From Pyrinomonadaceae bacterium (GTDB lineage: Bacteria > Acidobacteriota > Blastocatellia > Pyrinomonadales > Pyrinomonadaceae), in the NCBI GenBank assembly GCA_013695245.1, contig JACDAW010000443.1:1-18735 (forward strand): a stretch of DNA of 18,735 nt. Reading direction: 5' to 3'. Shown one piece after another: positions 13,380-18,735 of the stretch. Below the pieces are notes generated by a model. That model made no database searches. It was not told where the DNA came from and saw only the letters and a list, made by a program, of their open reading frames with translations. Every line of letters starts with the position of its first letter. Position 1 is the first letter of the stretch. The position numbers and the translations under genes are program-made.

Positions 13380-16300
13380 TTAATCCTTCGCGCTGATTTC
13401 GAGCAACAGCCGCCGCGCCTCTTCGATTACATTCTCCGCTTCGTCCTCCGCCAATTCGACGCGCAACACGCCGCTCGGAGCGAAACTCGCGCCCGCACGT
13501 TCGCTTACTAAAGCGAGTAATTTATCCGGCGCAACGCGCGCCCGCTCGCTCAACTTGATCGCCAAGCCTTGCGGCGTCGCGTCAACCGAAATCACATTCA
13601 TCTCCTCAGCCGTGCGACGCAAACGCGCATAAGCGAAAAGGCGTTCGACCGATTCGGGAATGCGCCCGTAACGATCTTGAGTTTCAGCGCGAATGGCGCT
13701 GAGCATTTCATCGTCGCGCGCCGAAGCGATGCGCTTGTAAGTGCGAAGGCGCTGCCCCATGTCGGAGATGTAGTCTTCAGAAATCGAAACATCAACGCCG
13801 AGATTTAGTGATACGCTCGCTTCATCTTCAACCGTCTCGCCGCGCAATTCCGCAACGGTGCGCTCAAGCATCTGCGTGTAGAGATCAAAGCCGAGCGCAT
13901 CCAGATGCCCCGACTGTTGCCCGCCCAGCAAGTTTCCCGCCCCGCGCAACTCTAAATCTAACGCCGCAATGCGAAATCCCGCGCCTAAATCCGAAAACTC
14001 ACGAATCGCGGCAAGGCGTCGGCGCGCAATCGGCGTCAAGGTCAACTCCGATGGGATGAGGAGATAAGCGTAAGCGCGGCGACTGCTGCGCCCGACGCGC
14101 CCGCGCAATTGATAAAGCTGCGAAAGACCGTAATTGTCGGCGCGATTTATGATGATCGTGTTGGCGCGCGGGATGTCTATCCCGTTTTCGATGATCGTCG
14201 TCGAAACCAGCACGTCGTATTTATAAGCGATAAAGTCGAGCATCACCGCTTCCATCTCCTTCTCATTCATCTGCCCGTGCGCCACGCAGATGCGCGCCTG
14301 CGGCACCAGACGCCCGACGAGCGCCGCAATCGTGTCAATGGATTCAACGCGGTTGTGAATGAAAAACACCTGCCCGCCGCGCCCTAGCTCCAACTCAATC
14401 GCCGACTTGATCACGGATTCCGAGAACTGCACGACCTGCGTGTTAATCGAGAGACGATCACGCGGCGGAGTCTCGATCACCGACATATCGCGTAAACCCA
14501 TCAGCGACATATTAAGCGTGCGCGGAATCGGCGTCGCGGATAAAGTTAAAACGTCAACGCGCTTCTTTAATTGTTTAAGTCGCTCTTTGTGCGCGACGCC
14601 GAAGCGTTGTTCTTCGTCAACGACGACGAGTCCGAGATCGCGGAAGCGCAAATCCTTCGACAAAATCCGGTGCGTGCCGACGAGAATATCAATCTCGCCG
14701 CGCTCGACTTGCTCGACGACTGTTTTCTGCTCCTTCGGCGTGCGAAAACGCGATAGTAATTCGACGCGCACGGGAAACGGGGCGAAGCGCCGTCGCATCG
14801 TCTCAAAGTGCTGGTAAGCGAGAACAGTCGTCGGCGTTAACACGGCCACCTGCTTCGAGTCCATCACGGACTTAAACGCGGCGCGCATCGCCACCTCCGT
14901 CTTGCCGTAACCGACATCGCCGCACAAAAGGCGATCCATCGGCGTCGCGGCTTCCATGTCCTGTTTCACATCTTCAATCGCCGTCGCCTGATCCGGCGTC
15001 GGTTCATACTCAAAGCTTTCTTCCAACTCGCGCTGCCAAGGCGTGTCGGCCGGGAAGGCGTAGCCGCGCACGAGTTTTCTTTCGGCGTAAAGACGCAAGA
15101 GTTCATCGGCCATATCGCGCATCGCGCGCTTGGCTTTCGCCTTCGTCTTCTGCCAGCCTAATCCGCCGAGACGATCAAGCGTCGGCTCGTGCCCCTCCGC
15201 GCTCGAATAACGCTGCACCAAGTCGAGACGTTCGACCGGAACATACAACTTTGCGTCGTCCGCGTAAGTGAGCAGCATAAACTCGCCCTTGCGCGTGCCC
15301 AAATTAAGGGTCTGTAAATTGTTAAAGCGCGCGATGCCGTGATCAATGTGGACGACGTAATCGCCCGGTTTTAGATCACGGAAGTCCGAGAGAAAGGCGG
15401 CCGTTTTTGAACGCCGCTTTCCGTCGTTCGCCTTTGCAGTTGTCGTTGCGCGTCGCTCCGGCGCGTCTGTGCTCGCTTCATCAAATAGATCGCTTTCGGT
15501 GTGAACGATGAGTTTCGCGTCCGGCAACTCAAAGCTGTGTGAGAGACGCGCAATCGTCGCAATCGCGCCGCCTGCGCGGAGTTCATCTTCGCCCGCGTCT
15601 GTTTTCGAGAGCACGAGCCGCACACTCACTTCGTAATCACTGAGCATTTCGGCGACGCGCTCGGCAAGCCCCGCGCTCGGCATCGCAAACAAAGTCGTCA
15701 TTCCCTCTTCGTGCTGTCGCTTGAGATCGCGGGCGAGGTCGGGGATGCGTCCGTGATAGCGGCGCGCGGCGCGCGCGCGCAGTTCAACTTCCGCCGCCTT
15801 CTCGCTCGACGGGAAAAGAAATAGCGGGCTGCTGCTTGCGCGCGGCTTCCCGAAATCAACTTGCGGCGCTTCCGCCACGCCCGCAAAGCTTTCGTCAACT
15901 TGCGCCGCCGCGCGCCCCAGAGTTCGCAACTCAACTCGCTGTTTCTCGTCGAGCCTCGCGCGTAACTCTTCAACTGTTAAATACAATTCTTCAGGCCGCA
16001 AGCCGATCTCATCCGCCGCGTCCGTCTCTGCAAAGCGGCGCGCTAATGTGTCATACAATTCACCGAGCGAGCGTTCGATGACGCCCGGCTCATCAATGAC
16101 GAGCACCGCATCGCGTAGGTAATCGAACGCGCTTGCCCGCGTCTCTTGCAGAAGTCCGATCAACCATTCCCAACCGGCAAACGTCTCGCCCGCGTCGGCA
16201 AACTCCGTGCGGTCAAGCAGAGCGCGCGCAAAGCGTTCATCTCCCCAACGCTCGCGCGCCGCTTCAGCCCACAACTTAAAATCATCTCGCTTAACGGCCA

Positions 16301-17045
16301 ACTCGCGCATCGGTCTGATCGCGGTTTCTTTCAATTGCCTTGTCGAGAGCTGTGTCTCAGGATCAAATTCGCGGATCGAATCAACCGTATCGCCGAAGAA
16401 CTCGACGCGCACGGGAAGCTCGTTGCCCGGCGACCACACATCGAGGATGCCGCCGCGCAAACTCCACGCGCCCATTGAGCGCACCGGGTCTTCGCGCACG
16501 TAGCCCGAAGCGATGAGTTGTTCGACCAAAGTTTCCGGCGCGTAGTCTTCATCGCGTTTGAGATTTGCGCCCGCGCGCTTAAGTTCTTCGACGGTGACGG
16601 TGCGACGCGCAAGCGCGCGCGCCGACAGCAGCACGAAATCCGCCCCGCCGTGCGCGAGTTGCCAGAGCGTGAGCGCGCGCCGCTCAAGCGTTTCGGCGTG
16701 CGGTGAAACGCCCGCGTAAGGGTCGGTTTCCGAAGCAGGCAGCACAAGCATTGCATCTGCATCCGATTTCTCTTCGCCTCCAAGCGCCGCGTGCCACACG
16801 CGCACGTCTCTCTCCCACGCCTCCAAGTCGCGCCCCGACTCGACCACGAGCGCAAAGCTTCTGTTTGTTTCGCGTTGCAGCGCACAGAGAGCGAGCGCAC
16901 GCGCTGAAGGCACGCTCAACCCGCTAATCGAAATTACGCGCGCGCCGCCTTGCACCGCCGCCACGAGACGACGAAACTCTTTTGTCTCCACCACGCGCCG
17001 CCACAAATTCCCCAACGCCGAAGCGGTCTCTGTCGTGCTACTCAT
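13380..17045 (-). CDS. mfd: Transcription-repair coupling factor Mfd
   Basis: A 1221-residue ATP-driven translocase that removes RNA polymerase stalled at DNA lesions and recruits UvrA. The domains appear in normal order: the UvrB-like N-terminal region (about 20-340); the RNA-polymerase-interacting CarD-like domain with LKPGDYVVHIDHGIARF (558-574); the two RecA-like lobes with Walker A GDVGYGKTE (709-717), DEEQ box (810-813), SATPIPRT (836-843), and motif VI QLRGRVGRSSRRAYAY (979-994); the TRG region (about 1000-1060); and the C-terminal TRCF domain (about 1090-1200). Length is slightly above E. coli Mfd (1148). The ATG at 17045 has only a weak AGAAG site, and the stop of rfaE2 is 39 nt upstream, so the two genes are likely one transcript. 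RecG is excluded by the CarD-like and TRCF domains. Confidence 0.99.
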   Translation of the reverse strand: MSSTTETASALGNLWRRVVETKEFRRLVAAVQGGARVISISGLSVPSARALALCALQRETNRSFALVVESGRDLEAWERDVRVWHAALGGEEKSDADAMLVLPASETDPYAGVSPHAETLERRALTLWQLAHGGADFVLLSARALARRTVTVEELKRAGANLKRDEDYAPETLVEQLIASGYVREDPVRSMGAWSLRGGILDVWSPGNELPVRVEFFGDTVDSIREFDPETQLSTRQLKETAIRPMRELAVKRDDFKLWAEAARERWGDERFARALLDRTEFADAGETFAGWEWLIGLLQETRASAFDYLRDAVLVIDEPGVIERSLGELYDTLARRFAETDAADEIGLRPEELYLTVEELRARLDEKQRVELRTLGRAAAQVDESFAGVAEAPQVDFGKPRASSSPLFLFPSSEKAAEVELRARAARRYHGRIPDLARDLKRQHEEGMTTLFAMPSAGLAERVAEMLSDYEVSVRLVLSKTDAGEDELRAGGAIATIARLSHSFELPDAKLIVHTESDLFDEASTDAPERRATTTAKANDGKRRSKTAAFLSDFRDLKPGDYVVHIDHGIARFNNLQTLNLGTRKGEFMLLTYADDAKLYVPVERLDLVQRYSSAEGHEPTLDRLGGLGWQKTKAKAKRAMRDMADELLRLYAERKLVRGYAFPADTPWQRELEESFEYEPTPDQATAIEDVKQDMEAATPMDRLLCGDVGYGKTEVAMRAAFKSVMDSKQVAVLTPTTVLAYQHFETMRRRFAPFPVRVELLSRFRTPKEQKTVVEQVERGEIDILVGTHRILSKDLRFRDLGLVVVDEEQRFGVAHKERLKQLKKRVDVLTLSATPIPRTLNMSLMGLRDMSVIETPPRDRLSINTQVVQFSESVIKSAIELELGRGGQVFFIHNRVESIDTIAALVGRLVPQARICVAHGQMNEKEMEAVMLDFIAYKYDVLVSTTIIENGIDIPRANTIIINRADNYGLSQLYQLRGRVGRSSRRAYAYLLIPSELTLTPIARRRLAAIREFSDLGAGFRIAALDLELRGAGNLLGGQQSGHLDALGFDLYTQMLERTVAELRGETVEDEASVSLNLGVDVSISEDYISDMGQRLRTYKRIASARDDEMLSAIRAETQDRYGRIPESVERLFAYARLRRTAEEMNVISVDATPQGLAIKLSERARVAPDKLLALVSERAGASFAPSGVLRVELAEDEAENVIEEARRLLLEISAKD

Positions 17046-17084
17046 CTTCTGTCACACACTGCTCTTACTCGAACGAAATCCAAC

Positions 17085-17567
17085 TCAGCTTGCCGCAGAG
17101 TTTTTGATGCGTTCGATGATCCCCGTCGTTGATGCGCCCTCAGTTAAAGGCAGCGCGAGCACGCGCCCGCCTGCGCGCTCAACCTCCTCGCGCCCGTGAA
17201 TCTCATCAAGCTGATAATCGCCGCCCTTTACCAACACGTCCGGCACAAGCTCTCCGATCAACTTGCGCGGCGAATCTTCATCAAAGATTGTGACATAATC
17301 CACCGCGCTTAACGCCGCAAGCATCTCGGCGCGCTCGCGTTCATTCATCACCGGACGGTTCGCGCCCTTCAACTCGCGCACCGCGCGGTCGCTATTGATT
17401 GCAACCAGCAACACGTCGCCCAGCGCACGCGCCACCGCAAGATAACGCACGTGCCCGACGTGCAAAATATCGAAACAGCCGTTTGTAAAAACCAGCCGCT
17501 TGCCCGCCACACGCAAACCTTCGCGCACCTTAAGTGCATCTTCCCGCGTCAACACTTTTCCATTCAT
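17085..17567 (-). CDS. rfaE2: D-glycero-beta-D-manno-heptose 1-phosphate adenylyltransferase (RfaE2)
   Basis: A 160-residue nucleotidyltransferase of the cytidylyltransferase fold that makes ADP-heptose for the LPS inner core. The motif TNGCFDILHVGH (28-39) contains the HxGH catalytic signature, and the closing segment ASTTGIIERI (146-155) carries the family's S-T-T-x-x-I-x-x-I motif. VAINSD and DYVTIFDEDSP fit well. It is the stand-alone form, not fused to the RfaE1 kinase as in E. coli HldE. I chose the ATG at 17567, since MNGKVLTREDAL matches where relatives start. The frame can begin at a GTG at 17591, adding 8 residues. Neither has a clear ribosome-binding site. The stop lies 39 nt before mfd. 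It is good evidence for a diderm host. Confidence 0.93.
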   Translation of the reverse strand: MNGKVLTREDALKVREGLRVAGKRLVFTNGCFDILHVGHVRYLAVARALGDVLLVAINSDRAVRELKGANRPVMNERERAEMLAALSAVDYVTIFDEDSPRKLIGELVPDVLVKGGDYQLDEIHGREEVERAGGRVLALPLTEGASTTGIIERIKNSAAS

Positions 17568-17695
17568 GATTAGTTGAGAAGAATTTATCACGTTTATCGC
17601 GCCTGATAAATGAATGAGAAAACCATGACACGACTCGCAGTGAAATTTAAGATTCCAAATACGGCGCGAAGCCTCTTGGTTTGTCTTAACTTTAT

Positions 17696-17723
17696 CCTTT
17701 CGCCCTCCGCCTTCCGCCTTTGC
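17696..17723. repeat. Heptanucleotide tandem repeat upstream of lysS
   Basis: Four 7-nt units in a row: CCTTTCG (17696-17702), CCCTCCG, CCTTCCG, CCTTTGC (17717-17723). They share the consensus CCTTCCG and lie in the rfaE2-lysS intergenic region, just upstream of the lysS promoter. Short heptameric repeats of this sort are known in cyanobacteria (STRR) and some other bacteria; I could not compare them. Confidence 0.6.
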
Positions 17724-17728
17724 TTCGT

Positions 17729-17758
17729 TTGCGCTTTCCCCACGCGGCTCTCTATAAT
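17729..17758 (+). promoter_or_regulatory. lysS: lysS promoter
   Basis: TTGCGC (17729-17734), an 18-nt spacer, and a perfect -10 box TATAAT (17753-17758). The start is expected near 17765, only about 10 nt before the lysS ATG, so the mRNA would be almost leaderless. Confidence 0.65.
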
Positions 17759-17774
17759 CCGCGTCTTAAACATT

Positions 17775-18735
17775 ATGAGCAACGAACCGGAAATTTTTGA
17801 CTTCATCGAAGACAACGATCAGACGCGCGCGCGCCGCGAACACTTGCAAGCTCTCGCCGCGCTCGTCGGCAACGTCTATCCAAACAAATTTGAGCGCAGC
17901 CGCGTCTTCAATCCGCCGCACGAAGATACGATCACAGCCGTCATCAACGAAGACGCGCTCACGAAGATTGTCGGCAACGAAACGTTTAATGAAACTTTCT
18001 CTTCGCTGCGCCGCAAAGCGCGACAAGGCGAAAAGCCCGCGCCGGAAGAAACCGAACAGGCTAATAATTTTTTGAATAAAATCCGTGTGAGGCTCGCCGG
18101 ACGCCTCGCCGTGCCGCCGCGCGTGATGGGCAAAGCCGCGTTCGTGCATCTTTCAGACGGCGTCTCGCGTCTGCAAATCTACGTGCGCAAAGCCGACGTG
18201 ACAGGCGTGCGAAACGACAACAGCACTGATCCGGTTGACGGCTGGCAACTCTTCAACCTTCTCGATCACGGCGACTTTATCGGCGTCACTGGCTATCTTT
18301 TCGTCACCAAGACGGGCGAGCTTTCCGTCCACGTCGAAGAGCTTCAATTCCTCGCCAAAGCCCTCGTGCCGATGCCAGACAAACTGCACGGCATCAGCGA
18401 TCCCGAAGTCCGCCAGCGTCGCCGCTACGCCGATCTGCTCGCCGGAAGCTTGAAGATCGAAACCGAGACGGACGCGGACGAAGCGACGCGCGAACTTAGC
18501 CCACGCGAAACATTCGAGCGACGCGCAAAACTGATCCGCGAGATGCGTCACTTCCTTGATGAACACGAATTCACAGAAGTCGAAACGCCGATGCTCACGC
18601 CGGTTGCGACGGGCGCGGCGGCGCGTCCGTTCGTCACGCACCACAACGCGCTCGACATCACGCTCTACGCCCGCATCGCGCCGGAGCTTTACTTAAAACG
18701 CCTGCTCGTCGGCGGCTTCGAGCGCGTCTATGAAC
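17775..18735 (+). CDS. lysS: Lysyl-tRNA synthetase, class II (C-terminus outside window)
   Basis: The first 320 codons of the enzyme that charges tRNA-Lys. An N-terminal OB-fold anticodon-binding domain (about 15-200) leads into the class II catalytic core. Seen directly: RVRLAGRLAVPPRVMGKAAF (104-123), FVTKTGELSVHVEEL (176-190), MPDKLHGISDPEVRQRRRYADLL (200-222) and the core signature GAAARPFVTHHNALD (280-294) with RIAPELYLKRLLVGGFERVYE. The start ATG at 17775 has no ribosome-binding site. Compared with E. coli LysS there are about 38 extra residues in the OB-fold (roughly 45-100) and about 16 after ADLLA (223-240). The motif that reads I-P-G-G-A-A-A-R-P-F in E. coli is V-A-T-G-A-A-A-R-P-F here. 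It is cut by the window end at its 321st codon, before most catalytic residues. It diverges from rfaE2. Confidence 0.97.
   Translation, partial: MSNEPEIFDFIEDNDQTRARREHLQALAALVGNVYPNKFERSRVFNPPHEDTITAVINEDALTKIVGNETFNETFSSLRRKARQGEKPAPEETEQANNFLNKIRVRLAGRLAVPPRVMGKAAFVHLSDGVSRLQIYVRKADVTGVRNDNSTDPVDGWQLFNLLDHGDFIGVTGYLFVTKTGELSVHVEELQFLAKALVPMPDKLHGISDPEVRQRRRYADLLAGSLKIETETDADEATRELSPRETFERRAKLIREMRHFLDEHEFTEVETPMLTPVATGAAARPFVTHHNALDITLYARIAPELYLKRLLVGGFERVYE

Noticed and set aside
13186..13383. 65-codon plus-strand frame in the mfd-surA spacer
   Set aside because: No ribosome-binding site, no recognisable protein, overlaps the mfd stop; probably chance.
1..18735. CRISPR arrays, insertion sequences, prophage, toxin-antitoxin or defence genes
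   Set aside because: No spaced direct repeats, transposase, integrase or known defence domain was seen in any of the genes.

Overview
The window looks like chromosomal housekeeping DNA from a diderm (Gram-negative type) bacterium. I infer Acidobacteriota, possibly Blastocatellia, at moderate confidence. The reasons are the LPS-heptose enzyme RfaE2, a SurA-type periplasmic chaperone, a type II NADH dehydrogenase, fairly GC-rich codon use (many GCG and CGC codons), and the style of the first, proline/threonine-repeat secreted protein. There is no rRNA, recognisable tRNA, CRISPR array, insertion sequence or phage gene.

Layout, left to right. (1) 1-518, minus strand: the start of a secreted, probably surface-attached protein whose end lies outside the window. 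A consensus-like promoter (872-900) lies about 350 nt upstream of it, and the leader between them is rich in inverted repeats. (2) 971-3772, minus: the conserved rpsO-pnp pair (ribosomal protein uS15, then polynucleotide phosphorylase), with clear intrinsic terminators after each gene. (3) 4117-5346, plus: a stand-alone NDH-2. (4) 5412-8845, minus: a run of dus (tRNA-dihydrouridine synthase), a class I methyltransferase and a GT-C-like membrane glycosyltransferase. (5) 8880-10246, plus: an overlapping pair of unrecognised genes, a membrane-anchored TPR-like protein and a seven-helix membrane protein, divergent from dus with interleaved promoters. (6) 10373-17567, minus: rfaE2, mfd, a SurA-like isomerase, an RqcP/Hsp15-like S4 protein and a divergent MreB paralogue. 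(7) 17775 to the end, plus: the first 320 codons of lysS.

Functional themes. Several genes serve RNA and translation (pnp, rpsO, dus, rqcP, lysS), transcription-coupled repair (mfd) and envelope building (rfaE2, SurA-like, MreB-like, GT-C protein). The order looks like ordinary vertical inheritance, with no sign of an island.

I found no new defence or mobile system. The parts most worth a second look are: the long structured leader with a terminator-like hairpin ahead of the first gene; the unrecognised TPR/membrane pair; two intergenic heptanucleotide repeat tracts; a large palindromic structure between convergent genes; and the lone divergent MreB.
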